DNA from: Chitinophaga eiseniae
GTDB lineage: Bacteria; Bacteroidota; Bacteroidia; Chitinophagales; Chitinophagaceae
NCBI RefSeq assembly: GCF_012641265.1
Contig: NZ_JABAHZ010000006.1
Location: 310,001-374,000, forward strand
Length of the DNA stretch: 64,000 nucleotides
Direction of reading: 5' to 3'
Shown one piece after another: positions 24,937-33,886 of this stretch (positions within the stretch are counted from its first letter, which is position 1; every line of letters begins with the position of its first letter). The notes under the pieces are model-generated. The model saw only the letters and a program-made list of their open reading frames with translations, was not told the DNA's origin and did not search any database. Made by a program: the position numbers and the translations under genes.

Positions 24937-27474
24937 CTATACCCTTCCCATTACAGGATCGCTATACGTTTCTTTACCCGTTTCTACGCGGCCTGCATAT
25001 CGTTGCTCAAACAGGTGGCTGCCGGCCACCTTTACCGAAAAGTCGTACCAGCCGTGGCTCTTAGACAAGTCCACGATTAACACCGCTTCCGTTTTAGCCG
25101 CTACGGTTTTCTTCAGCGCGCCTTTATGATAGCCCAGGTCAGTAATAACTATTGCTGCCGCTTTAGCCCCGTGGTTCATTAACTTCACCTCCAAATTACC
25201 GGTTAGTTTCCGGCTGTTGGTAAGGCTAAGCTGATAACCCACCTGTATTTCCACCTGCGGATCATTGGCATCGCCGGCAAACTCCCGGAAAAATCCATTA
25301 GGTCCGTATACCCGCAAATGATAGTGCGCATCTTCAAAAGACAACAATGGCCAGTTATCCGTTAATTTATCGCCCGCTTTTACGCCATAGGACCACGTCC
25401 TCACCGGCTCCATTGTTTGCGTGGTTTCCTGCAGGTATTTCCCGGGTGCATATACGTTAAATGGCGATCCGGCTGCCTGCTGGGCAAATACTTTGTTAGC
25501 CGCCTCAAAACCGATTTCAAAACGCTGTTTATCGGCGCTCAGCTTACCATTTACATATAACTCATACGGCAACGCGTTGGCCACACGGATCCCCTTTTCC
25601 TGGTGGGCCATCCATTCAGATCCCGCCGGGTTTTGATTAACCTGTGCCACCTCTGCTGCTGTCAAGGACTTAAAGCCATCCGGCAGTTTCTTAAACCGGG
25701 CGTTATGCACCATTTCTATAAACTCATTCCTTTCCGGGAATGGTACATGTATTTTTTCGCCGTTAAACGGACGGAATACGGAGGTAAGATCTCCGCATAC
25801 AGCCCGGCGCCAGGCGGAAATATTCGTTTCACTGATGGCCTTGCCTGTTTTATGCTGCAGGAAATGCTCCATAAACTGCAGGATAGAAGTATGATCGCAT
25901 ACTTCCGAATTCACATATCCGCCCCTGCTCCAGGGAGAAGCAATTACCAGTGGCACCCGGTATCCCAATCCAATCGGGCTTTCCCTGACTTCATCCGGTC
26001 GCAGGTATTTCTTGGCTTGCTCTTCCTCCCGGGTTACATACTCAATACCAGTGTCAATCCCTTCAGATACCAGGCCGGTACCAGGTTTATGAGGCGCTAC
26101 AAAAGGAGGCACATGGTCAAAGTAACCATCATTTTCATCGTAACATAAAATGAAAATGGTCTTTTTCCACACCTCTTCCTTTTTAGTCAAAATATCCAGT
26201 ACTTCCGACACATACCAGGCACCGTACCAGGGCGAACCCGGATGGTCTGAAAACTCGCCCGGCGCTACCAGCCATGATACGGTAGGCAGTTTACCCTCGT
26301 TCACATCTGTCCTGAACTGGTGCAGGATATCGCCTTTCGGTACCTGTACTGTTCTCTCTTTATCCCCATCTTTATAGGTGAGTGTTTCCAGCTCATGATA
26401 GTCGGGGTCGTTGATATTGGTAGTAAAGGCTTTGTTATGCAGTTGCTGCGCCCTGGGCGACAACTTGGCGAAATTGGCAGCGGTAAATTGTTCCGCGTCC
26501 TTCTTTGCCTTCTCAAGGCCGGTCTGTTGCTGGGTAAGTTGTTTTTGCAACTTAGTAGCCTCCTCACCAGACGTGGTTTTCAGTTTGGCTTCCGTTTCTG
26601 CTATTTTTCCCGGCAGCTCTTTTACTTGCTGTTGCAGGTAAGCGATATACCCCGCAGCAAAACGTACATTGAACGCAGTAAACCATTCTATTGGGTTGTC
26701 GGTGAAGTTGGCCAGCATACCGTCTTTCTCTCCCTCCAATCCCGCTGCACTGATTTCATTCTGATAGATCCTCCAGGAAATGCCATTATCTTCCAAACGC
26801 TCGGGGAAAGTGGTCCAATGCGCTTCGCTGCCGTAATCCACATCCTCATTCCATACATTGGCTTTGGAGGAAGCATTTTGCTCATCACGCAGGGTGCCCG
26901 TCCATAAATAAAGCCTGTTGGGTGTTGTACCGGTTAAGGAGGAACAGAAATTCTGATCACATACGGTAAAAGCATCGGCCAGGGAATAATAGAAAGGAAT
27001 ATCTTCCCGGTTATAATACCCCAGGGTGAGTGGCATGGGCGACCAATCCTTGTTGCCCGATTTCTTTACCAGCAGCCATTTATCGTACTTGCCATTGTTG
27101 CGGGCATCTACCTGGTTGCCCCAGGAATGTGGCAAACTGCTCATCCAGGTGGCTTTCGTATCTTTCAGGTTTAAACGGAAAGGAGCAAAGGTTTCATTCT
27201 TTTCATTGCTTTGCAGCCACACCAGGTTCTTATTGGGCAACTGTATAGCCCGTGGATCATTGTAGCCACGTACACCTCTCAGGGAACCATAACAGTGGTC
27301 AAAGGAACGGTTCTCCTGCATCAGTATAACAATATGTTCTGCATCCAGGAAAGTACTTCCAGGCCTGGGGTCTATGGCCATTGCCCGCTGAATAGAAGCT
27401 GGCAGGGCACTAAATACGCCAGCAGCACCAGATAGCAACGCCGCCTTCTTAATAAAATCTCTTCTGTTATCCAT
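24937..27474 (-). CDS. Phosphocholine-specific phospholipase C, Tat-exported
   Basis: An 845-residue enzyme of the PlcC/acid phosphatase superfamily with a twin-arginine signal (NRRDFIKKAALLSGAAGVFS). Catalytic-core motifs are HIVILMQENRSFDHCYGSLR, WSLA-type loops, ILCYDENDGYFDHVPP and VPLVIASPWSRGGYVNSEVC, followed by DHTSILQFMEHFL. Two C-terminal beta-domains follow (ANALPYELYVNGKLSADKQR, NGFFREFAGDANDPQVEI). Residues about 275-330 form a Glu/Lys/Gln-rich coiled coil inserted in the core. It hydrolyses phosphatidylcholine or sphingomyelin-type lipids outside the cytoplasm. Monocistronic, with a clear terminator. Confidence 0.93.
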   Translation of the reverse strand: MDNRRDFIKKAALLSGAAGVFSALPASIQRAMAIDPRPGSTFLDAEHIVILMQENRSFDHCYGSLRGVRGYNDPRAIQLPNKNLVWLQSNEKNETFAPFRLNLKDTKATWMSSLPHSWGNQVDARNNGKYDKWLLVKKSGNKDWSPMPLTLGYYNREDIPFYYSLADAFTVCDQNFCSSLTGTTPNRLYLWTGTLRDEQNASSKANVWNEDVDYGSEAHWTTFPERLEDNGISWRIYQNEISAAGLEGEKDGMLANFTDNPIEWFTAFNVRFAAGYIAYLQQQVKELPGKIAETEAKLKTTSGEEATKLQKQLTQQQTGLEKAKKDAEQFTAANFAKLSPRAQQLHNKAFTTNINDPDYHELETLTYKDGDKERTVQVPKGDILHQFRTDVNEGKLPTVSWLVAPGEFSDHPGSPWYGAWYVSEVLDILTKKEEVWKKTIFILCYDENDGYFDHVPPFVAPHKPGTGLVSEGIDTGIEYVTREEEQAKKYLRPDEVRESPIGLGYRVPLVIASPWSRGGYVNSEVCDHTSILQFMEHFLQHKTGKAISETNISAWRRAVCGDLTSVFRPFNGEKIHVPFPERNEFIEMVHNARFKKLPDGFKSLTAAEVAQVNQNPAGSEWMAHQEKGIRVANALPYELYVNGKLSADKQRFEIGFEAANKVFAQQAAGSPFNVYAPGKYLQETTQTMEPVRTWSYGVKAGDKLTDNWPLLSFEDAHYHLRVYGPNGFFREFAGDANDPQVEIQVGYQLSLTNSRKLTGNLEVKLMNHGAKAAAIVITDLGYHKGALKKTVAAKTEAVLIVDLSKSHGWYDFSVKVAGSHLFEQRYAGRVETGKETYSDPVMGRV

Positions 27475-27557
27475 TAATAGTTGATTTTTTCATGTACACT
27501 GATAAAGGGATCCATCAAAAGCGGAAAATAATAAAAAATCCGGGCTATCTGCAACTA

Positions 27558-28238
27558 TCAATGAGGAGTGGTAGTTATGTTATTGTTACGGCCTTTTCTG
27601 AAAAGGTTTTTAATAAAAGTCGTATAGGCAGTGGCGTAGTTCAGTTGCACCAAAAATATAAAACCCACACTCACCACCGGGAAGATAATACCGATAAGCG
27701 CGCCGCCGGCATATAACAGCTGTGCATGTACAATGCGCCGTAACATAGCCCTGCTCACCGCAGCCCCCTGTTCTCCTTTTGCACTCACCAAACCGCTGCC
27801 ATAGGCACAATGCCAGTGAATATAGAGGATGAATCCCAACATGAAAATATTGACCCAATACAAGCCGATAGCCACTTTAGACTGAAGGTGCTCGCTGAGA
27901 TATGCAGTGGTAAAGGGCAACAACGACACAAAGGCCAGGAAAAATACCGACAACCAGGTGAGACGCCGGTCCGTTTTTTCAATATAGGTGAGTTGCGCCG
28001 ATTGCCCCACCCAAAAGATACCCATCGTCATAAAACCCACAAAGTAAGTGGCAATCTTGGGTCCCAGGGCCAGCAACTCTTTCAGCAATTCCTTCTCCGA
28101 TTGCAGGGCGTTGGCTACCGGTACTTTCAGGTCCAATACCAACAAAGTCATGGCAATAGCAAATACGCCATCGCTAAGGGCTTCAATACGCTGTACCCGT
28201 TGTCCGGCCAACTGATTATATACGACTGGTTTGCTCAT
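27558..28238 (-). CDS. TMEM175 family (DUF1211) membrane protein, putative K+ channel
   Basis: A 226-residue protein with about six membrane segments. The diagnostic motif RIEALSDGVFAIAMTLLVLD in the first helix is the Arg...Phe/Leu-Ser-Asp motif of bacterial TMEM175 channels. Later helices include KIATYFVGFMTMGIFWV and LSVFFLAFVSLLPFTTAY. Bacterial members form tetrameric potassium-conducting pores with weak selectivity. It lies alone between the phospholipase and a small lipoprotein gene. Confidence 0.88.
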   Translation of the reverse strand: MSKPVVYNQLAGQRVQRIEALSDGVFAIAMTLLVLDLKVPVANALQSEKELLKELLALGPKIATYFVGFMTMGIFWVGQSAQLTYIEKTDRRLTWLSVFFLAFVSLLPFTTAYLSEHLQSKVAIGLYWVNIFMLGFILYIHWHCAYGSGLVSAKGEQGAAVSRAMLRRIVHAQLLYAGGALIGIIFPVVSVGFIFLVQLNYATAYTTFIKNLFRKGRNNNITTTPH

Positions 28239-28263
28239 AAAGGGGATTTATTACAAACATAAT

Positions 28264-28291
28264 AAAAAAGGCCCCTGCTTTCGCAGGAGCC
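28264..28291 (-). terminator. Terminator of the small lipoprotein gene
   Basis: GGCCCCTGC and GCAGGAGCC form a 9-bp stem (one mismatch) with loop TTTC; six Ts follow on the minus strand. It lies 40 nt past the stop at 28332. Confidence 0.8.
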
Positions 28292-28331
28292 CTGTATATG
28301 TATGTTGAGAAATGGTAAAGCTGGCTGAATC

Positions 28332-28745
28332 CTAGTTAACAGAAGGTATTAATACGATCTTCACTCTTACTTTGGTAGCTGGTTTAACAGAAGCTGCGCC
28401 GTTAATACCTTTGATATCTACTTCCAGGTTAGCGTCATCATGGACGATAAAGTAAGACTGGTTATTGTATACCTGCGGTAATAACTCATACGTCTGCGGT
28501 GTTTGGCCACTGGCACCATACCGGGCCATAGATACAATAACACCATCCGTTTGATTTACTCCGTTCAACTCAGGCACCTTAATATTATAATAGTAGAAAC
28601 CACCGTTGCTATCATATCCCCAGGCATCCGGCGTTATTTCGTATAAAATAGTTTGATTTGGAATGACGATCTCAGTGGTTTTCTTGGTGCAACCAGGTAA
28701 AATGAAACCCAGTAAGAGCAACGGTAGGTAAAGCCATGTTTTCAT
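28332..28745 (-). CDS. Small lipoprotein of unknown function
   Basis: From ATG 28745 the protein has 137 residues with a lipoprotein signal (TWLYLPLLLLGFILPGC). The mature part (NQTILYEITPDAWGYDSNGG, FYYYNIKVPELNG) is all-beta in character and matches no family I know. Comparable small lipoproteins with a conserved beta-sandwich are frequent in Chitinophagaceae. It has its own terminator and no obvious functional partner. Confidence 0.7.
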   Translation of the reverse strand: MKTWLYLPLLLLGFILPGCTKKTTEIVIPNQTILYEITPDAWGYDSNGGFYYYNIKVPELNGVNQTDGVIVSMARYGASGQTPQTYELLPQVYNNQSYFIVHDDANLEVDIKGINGAASVKPATKVRVKIVLIPSVN

Positions 28746-28902
28746 AAATGATGCGTTTAGCAAATTTTCTCCAAATACAATGCCACAAAAGAAGCCCGGT
28801 CGGGAATTTCCATTCTTTTCCTGAACACCCCTGCCAGAGCTTCACAAAAACGCCATCATGCGGCGGGGATGCAGTCACCGGAAACGCCTCATAAAGATCA
28901 TC

Positions 28903-28945
28903 CGCTTCAATAGCTTTTTGCTTTCCGCTTTAAGCTTTCTACTCT
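28903..28945. repeat. Half copy of the AAAGC-type repeat
   Basis: CCGCTTCAATAGC followed by TTTTTGCTTTCCGCTTTAAG resembles the right arm of the inverted repeat at 61361-61410. The matching left arm is missing. It sits just past the stop (28946) of the repeat-protein gene. Confidence 0.5.
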
Positions 28946-30091
28946 CTACAGCGTTACCTGGATCCCGCCGGCAGCGCCGATATACCCTCCATGGAACCGG
29001 TTGCGGCTCACATCTTCCGACCAGATATAGTGACTGATTAAATCGCGGCCAACATCATGTTTAATGCTCACGAAATTGAAGGTAGGACCAGCAAATATCT
29101 CCACGCGGTTGCCGAACCGATAGGCAGGGAAAATGCCCACAGTTTGACGATGATAATAGCCTTTCTTAAAATCGGTCAATACAGTATTCAATGCCTCTCC
29201 ATTGATCCTGAAATGGGCTGTCAGTGGCCAATGTGCGCCTATACCACCCTGCAGGGCATACAGTGGATTCGGATTATTTTTCAGGTTATATCCTACGCCC
29301 AGTATACCGTACAACACACGACCGCCGGATTTAAAAGCAGCAATAGTGGTCATGGTTTCATCGATCGATACACTCACCTGCTTCTCTCCTCCTTTCACAA
29401 TATTTACCAGTCCAATAGGATACTCACTGCTATCGGCAATATTGATAACACCCGCTACCTGCACACCTTTCACCTTCTTCGCAATATTGATAAACCCGGC
29501 GATCTGGTGTTGTACCGTATCGGCTTTATTGAGGAAACCAGCAACCTGCACGGTGGCTTTATTCTTAACGATATTGGAAAATCCGGCCAGCTGCGCCTGA
29601 GAGTTATTCTGCGCGGTATTAATAAAACCGGCCATCTGCGTACCATTCACATCTTTAGCCCCCAGGTTGGCAAATCCTGCACCCTGGAAACCATTTACAT
29701 TACCGTCTACTAAATTAAGGAATCCTGCCAATGTTGCACCACCCGCATTTCCTTTCACATGGTTCATAAAACCTGCAATGGTAGCGGCATGATAAGTAGT
29801 GCCAATATGATTGGAAAAACAACCAATCTGCACACCGGTAGCCTGTTCTTTAATAATATTGGAAATACCGGCAATGGCTACTCCTGTTTCTGCTTTGGAT
29901 AAGCCGGCAATAATATGTAAAGAAAAATGATTGGTATAGGCGGCCGCATTCTTTCCATTGCTGCTCAGCGGATACACCAAACCGATATGCGCAGGGCTGG
30001 TCAGTGGCGTTTGTGCGAAGCTATTGCTGGCAAAAGAAAAAAGGGCAATGATTAAATAAATGATCCGGCTGTGGGAATAAATTGTTCTCAT
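28946..30091 (-). CDS. Surface repeat protein (LA_2272-like), second in the FecIR operon
   Basis: From ATG 30091 the protein has 381 residues with a signal peptide (RIIYLIIALFSFASNSFAQ). Residues about 60-270 are tandem units of 18-20 residues with the pattern Q-x-AGF-x-N and Val/Gly, for example ATVQVAGFLNKADTVQHQIA and KVKGVQVAGVINIADSSEY. The last 130 residues alternate polar and apolar residues and end in GGIQVTL, as in outer-membrane barrels. This fits the LA_2272 surface-repeat type. It is the last gene after sigma, FecR and the STN repeat protein, with a 74-bp gap, so it likely shares their regulation. Upstream frame (20 codons) lacks a signal. Confidence 0.72.
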   Translation of the reverse strand: MRTIYSHSRIIYLIIALFSFASNSFAQTPLTSPAHIGLVYPLSSNGKNAAAYTNHFSLHIIAGLSKAETGVAIAGISNIIKEQATGVQIGCFSNHIGTTYHAATIAGFMNHVKGNAGGATLAGFLNLVDGNVNGFQGAGFANLGAKDVNGTQMAGFINTAQNNSQAQLAGFSNIVKNKATVQVAGFLNKADTVQHQIAGFINIAKKVKGVQVAGVINIADSSEYPIGLVNIVKGGEKQVSVSIDETMTTIAAFKSGGRVLYGILGVGYNLKNNPNPLYALQGGIGAHWPLTAHFRINGEALNTVLTDFKKGYYHRQTVGIFPAYRFGNRVEIFAGPTFNFVSIKHDVGRDLISHYIWSEDVSRNRFHGGYIGAAGGIQVTL

Positions 30092-30165
30092 ACTATGTTT
30101 GTTATTACGTACAGCATAACGACACGTTGAGGAACTTCTACCCCTATACAAAATCCGGCAAAAAA

Positions 30166-31935
30166 TTAAAAAATGCTGATACCTGCGTGCCAGCCCAACC
30201 AGCGGTTATCCACCTGTATATAATGATAGGTGGGCGATACTTTATTATCCCGGCTATTTTCTCCCACCATAAACGTGGGGCCGGCAAATAAACTAACCCC
30301 TTTCGCCAGCTGCACATTGATAGCCGGTTGCAGCGTGAACAGCTCCGATTTATAATTCCAGCTGCCCTGGAATAAATTCTGCAGCGTAACTTCTGTGGTT
30401 AACGACCATACTTTATTGAATGGAATCCTTTTACCAATGCCATATCCAATAGCCCAGCGATGATAGGGACCAGGCTGATAACCTCCCAGCAAAATGCTGT
30501 ATAACTTGCTGCCACCGGTTTTCCAGGCCACATTCAAAGGTAACAGGTCAGTACTGTATAAGGCTACTTTCTTATATCCCTTCCGTACAATATTAACGAT
30601 CCCGATGCTATATCCATTTACGGTATCTGCAATATTCACCAGGCCTATTTGTACACCATCTACCCGTCTTGCATAGTTAAACAGGCTACCTACCTGTACC
30701 CCCTTCATCACGCCGCGGTTAATATTACCGGCGCCGGCTACCTGTACGCCGTCTGCATCGTGGCGATTATAGTTGGTAATACCACTCACCTGCACGCCTC
30801 CCATGTTACCACCGCTGTAGTTATGTATACCGGCTACCTGCCATCCATTCATGTCTTGCCGTACAATACCAATCACACCCTGTACCTGTGCGCCTGTCAT
30901 ATTTTTATACACCTGGCCCACTACGCCCGATACCTGTACTCCCCGCATACTTCCTTCTATAATATTGCTCAAACCAGATGCCTGTACGCCCTTCATGGAA
31001 TCCAGCACATTGTTGTGAACACCTGCCAGCTGTACGCCATGGGTTTTGCCACCTACAATGTTGAAAATACCCGCTACCTGTACATACTGCATGTCGTGCT
31101 TTACGATATTGAAAATACTGCCTACCTCCAATCCATCCACCCCCGCCGCATAGCCACCCAACAGGTTAAACGAAAATTTATTTACTACCTGTCCGCTCAT
31201 TCTGCCATGAGAACCCAAACCCGGCGTAAGCGAAAACTGGTAAGGCTTGTCGGCAAAGAAGGCCCCAATGTTTAAGCTGGTTAATTTCTGCCGGGGAGAT
31301 AGAAACACTTTACCAAACCATCTTTTCTCCACCTGGTGCCCGGTGATATCAACTGTTTTGAGCTGGTAGGTAGTAGGCGAAATAGTCACTTCCACGTCCT
31401 GGTCACGACCGGTACTCAATAACAGCGAGGTATCTGCATACAGGTCCTTACTAACGCTGATGGCTGCGGTAGGATATTTATCCTTTAACCGCAGCCGGAA
31501 ATAACCATCGTTGTTGGTAAGTGTTGAAATGAGTTGCGTTCGTTCGTACACGCTGGCATTGGGTAGTCGCTGCCCTGTGCTTTTGTCCGTGACCACGCCC
31601 GTGACCAGGTAGTAGTTTTGTCCGGTCGTTTTCTTTAAGAGAATAATATAATTACCCGACTCTTTGTAGATATAGTCCCCATCCAATAAAAGGTCTAACA
31701 CCTGCCTGACTGTCTTATCCGTAGCCGATATACTCACCAGGCTATCCTGTGGCAGCACAGTTGTCAGGTACGAAAAATAAAAATGCCCCTGCTTACTGAT
31801 GGTGGTCAATACTTCGGCCAGTGGGCGGTCTTTCACATTAATACGTACGGTCTTATTCAATAAGCCCTGGGCGCCGGCGGTAAGCGACAACACGCAAACA
31901 ACGAACAAGGTTAGCAATGACTTGGATAGTGGCAT
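30166..31935 (-). CDS. STN domain - carboxypeptidase-like domain - surface repeat protein
   Basis: A 589-residue exported protein. Signal peptide (SLLTLFVVCVLSLTAGAQ), then an STN/secretin-TonB short N-terminal domain at about 24-100 (VRINVKDRPLAEVLTTISKQ), then a CarboxypepD_reg-like domain at about 108-195 (YYLVTGVVTDKSTGQRLPNA). Residues about 255-480 are ten or more 19-20-residue repeats such as MRGVQVSGVVGQVYKNMTGA and MGGVQVSGITNYNRHDADGV. The C-terminus ends in aromatic WLGWHAGISIF, typical of an outer-membrane barrel. The STN domain is what FecR anti-sigma factors normally contact, but a TonB-dependent transporter is missing. It starts 15 bp after fecR. Confidence 0.8.
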   Translation of the reverse strand: MPLSKSLLTLFVVCVLSLTAGAQGLLNKTVRINVKDRPLAEVLTTISKQGHFYFSYLTTVLPQDSLVSISATDKTVRQVLDLLLDGDYIYKESGNYIILLKKTTGQNYYLVTGVVTDKSTGQRLPNASVYERTQLISTLTNNDGYFRLRLKDKYPTAAISVSKDLYADTSLLLSTGRDQDVEVTISPTTYQLKTVDITGHQVEKRWFGKVFLSPRQKLTSLNIGAFFADKPYQFSLTPGLGSHGRMSGQVVNKFSFNLLGGYAAGVDGLEVGSIFNIVKHDMQYVQVAGIFNIVGGKTHGVQLAGVHNNVLDSMKGVQASGLSNIIEGSMRGVQVSGVVGQVYKNMTGAQVQGVIGIVRQDMNGWQVAGIHNYSGGNMGGVQVSGITNYNRHDADGVQVAGAGNINRGVMKGVQVGSLFNYARRVDGVQIGLVNIADTVNGYSIGIVNIVRKGYKKVALYSTDLLPLNVAWKTGGSKLYSILLGGYQPGPYHRWAIGYGIGKRIPFNKVWSLTTEVTLQNLFQGSWNYKSELFTLQPAINVQLAKGVSLFAGPTFMVGENSRDNKVSPTYHYIQVDNRWLGWHAGISIF

Positions 31936-31950
31936 ACAATACAGCGGCTG

Positions 31951-32937
31951 TTATTTCAAGATGATTTGTGATCCCTGCTTTTCCACAGAAATCTCGTAAG
32001 TAAGCCCGATTACATTTAATGTACTATCCAGCGAACTGTTGGTGAAGGTAGAATTTATCTGCAAATCGCGTTTGCTGCTATTGGCAATAACAATATTTAC
32101 GCCATAGGCTTCATTAAGAATATCCACCAGTTTCCAGAGCGGCGTACCGTTGCACACAAAGGTTTGTGTGCGGTAATAATTGTACAGTTCATCTGTGTTG
32201 CTTTGCTTGCTGGGAGCAGCTTCGCTGTCGGTTACGATAGCTTTTTCATGTGACTTCAGCTGTACGCTGTTATCATGTTTACTCACCTCCACAGCGCCGG
32301 TTTCCACGATCACTTCTGTTTTTCCATGGACACTTTTTACGTTAAACGAAGTACCCAGCACTTTTACCGTTACGTCGTTTACCTTGAGTATAAAAGGTTT
32401 CCCGGGATCCTGGGCAACATTAAAAAATGCTTCCCCGGTCAGGTGTATATTTCTTTCCTTCTTAAAGTTGGCGGCATAGGTGATGGTAGACTGCTTGTTG
32501 AGCGTTACTTCAGATCCATCAGGCAGTAACTCCTGTTTAATCTTTCCTTCCGAACGCACGATAGTAGGAACGTTGGCGCCTCTTTGTGCAATAAACCATA
32601 CGCCGCCGGCGCCTAATAAAACCAACAATACAGCGGCTATGCGCAGGAAACTGCGCCAGGGCGAAACGCCGGTATCGAGCTTAATAACGCGGGTACTATT
32701 TTCGTGGGTGCCTACCCGTTGTTGAAAGCGCATCCAGGCATCCTGCTCATTCACCGTACTTACCACTGCCAGTTTTTTACTTTCTTCCCAGATAATCCGG
32801 AAGTGTTCAAAATAACGTTGATGATCTTCCTTCTCTGCCAACCATGTTATTACTGCTGCTTTTTCCGCCGGCGTAGTGATATCCAGCAGGTATTTCACCA
32901 GCAGATCATCGTTTATATAGTCAGATTGTTGTTTCAC
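31951..32937 (-). CDS. FecR family anti-sigma factor
   Basis: A 328-residue inner-membrane regulator. The cytoplasmic N-terminal part (LVKYLLDITTPAEKAAVITW) binds the sigma factor, a single membrane segment (SFLRIAAVLLVLLGAGGVWF) follows, and the periplasmic part contains the FecR domain (LPDGSEVTLNKQSTITYAAN, LTGEAFFNVAQDPGKPFIL, KVLGTSFNVKS) and a C-terminal STN-like/DUF4974 segment (TPLWKLVDILNEAYGVNIVI). It transmits an outer-membrane signal to the sigma factor. The start codon is GTG, 10 bp after the sigma stop; no ATG is available near it. Confidence 0.92.
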   Translation of the reverse strand: MKQQSDYINDDLLVKYLLDITTPAEKAAVITWLAEKEDHQRYFEHFRIIWEESKKLAVVSTVNEQDAWMRFQQRVGTHENSTRVIKLDTGVSPWRSFLRIAAVLLVLLGAGGVWFIAQRGANVPTIVRSEGKIKQELLPDGSEVTLNKQSTITYAANFKKERNIHLTGEAFFNVAQDPGKPFILKVNDVTVKVLGTSFNVKSVHGKTEVIVETGAVEVSKHDNSVQLKSHEKAIVTDSEAAPSKQSNTDELYNYYRTQTFVCNGTPLWKLVDILNEAYGVNIVIANSSKRDLQINSTFTNSSLDSTLNVIGLTYEISVEKQGSQIILK

Positions 32938-32947
32938 AGATTCACTT

Positions 32948-33520
32948 TTACAGGTGGAGCAAAATTAATAACAAAGGCAGAAAATCTACCAGATTGAGTC
33001 GTAGTAAGCGTAAAGCTTTCCCCATCTGATTTTCCACAGTTTTTATAGAGATATCCAGGCGGTCGGCGATTTCCTGGTACTTTAGTTCTTCAAAGCGACT
33101 CAGCTGAAAAACCGTCCGGCATTTTTCGGGAAGTGCCTGTAATGCCTGTTCCAGCTTCTCTTCCAGCTCCCTTAATATTACTTTACCGGAGGTATTGCCG
33201 GTATCATGATCATTGCTCATCTGGTATTTGGTATGTGCCTGATGTGTAGCTTTTACTTTCTGGTGGCGGATATAATTGATACACTCATGATATACCGCCC
33301 GGTACAGGTAACCGGAAACAGATTGCTTAATGGTAATATCACCGGACTTTTCCCAGAGTTTACAAAACACATTTTGCACCATTTCCTCTGCCATCACTTC
33401 ATCCTTCAATAATGTACACGCATACGCATGCAAGCCTTTAAAATGAGTTTTAAAAACCTGTTCAAATGTTAATGAGTTTTCTATTTCCGGTACGGCAGTA
33501 CCCGGATGACTAAATTCCAT
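32948..33520 (-). CDS. ECF RNA polymerase sigma factor (FecI-like, Bacteroidota family)
   Basis: From ATG 33520 the protein has 190 residues. Region 2 is LTFEQVFKTHFKGLHAYACT, EEMVQNVFCKLWEKSG and YRAVYHECINYIRH; region 4 is LEQALQALPEKCRTVFQLSR and IADRLDISIKTVENQMGKAL. This is the sigma-70 family used in Bacteroidota for SusC/D-like loci. The adjacent FecR, 10 bp downstream, should hold it inactive. The most likely targets are this operon itself, which continues with two surface repeat proteins. An in-frame extension of 23 codons upstream is unlikely. Confidence 0.92.
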   Translation of the reverse strand: MEFSHPGTAVPEIENSLTFEQVFKTHFKGLHAYACTLLKDEVMAEEMVQNVFCKLWEKSGDITIKQSVSGYLYRAVYHECINYIRHQKVKATHQAHTKYQMSNDHDTGNTSGKVILRELEEKLEQALQALPEKCRTVFQLSRFEELKYQEIADRLDISIKTVENQMGKALRLLRLNLVDFLPLLLILLHL

Positions 33521-33543
33521 GCGTAGGGTTTGATATCTAACGT

Positions 33544-33551
33544 CAAATATA
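33544..33551 (-). promoter_or_regulatory. -7 element of the sigma/FecR operon
   Basis: TATATTTG on the minus strand matches TAnnTTTG and ends 23 nt before the ATG at 33520. No clear TTTG lies at the right distance upstream, so the promoter is weak or activated. Confidence 0.5.
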
Positions 33552-33886
33552 ATTCCTTCTGCCAATTGAACTGATTTATTATACGACACCCATTAAGGTG
33601 CTTACCCCTACGTTGGTTGCTAATAATTTTCCGGGAGAAGAGATAATGGGCGGGAACTTTTGGCGACGCAAGCATTCACCACGTTGTTTATCAATTAATT
33701 ATACCTAATTAAAAGAAAATAGGCAGTATTGGAGAAAGTCAGCCACAAACTGCTACATTCCGCCACCACCTGTAATTCCATGACGATTTCATTGATTAAT
33801 CTTTTCTTGTCACTTTAACATTACATTATATTCATCTTAAAGAATATTTCACAACTGGACGATTAATATTGTGGAAATTATCCCGA
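33552..33886. other. Divergent intergenic region
   Basis: Roughly 335-bp spacer between the sigma gene (minus) and the OmpH-like gene (plus). AT-rich, no supported ORF; the only element recognised is the -7 box just outside it at 33544-33551. Confidence 0.4.

Noticed and set aside
26320..26907. 195-codon plus-strand frame inside the phospholipase gene
   Set aside because: It lies wholly antisense to a well-supported gene, and its product resembles no protein family.
30649..31275. 208-codon open frame antisense to the repeat protein gene
   Set aside because: It arises from the repetitive codons of the minus-strand surface repeats; its product is an artificial Tyr/His-rich repeat and has no start or terminator of its own.
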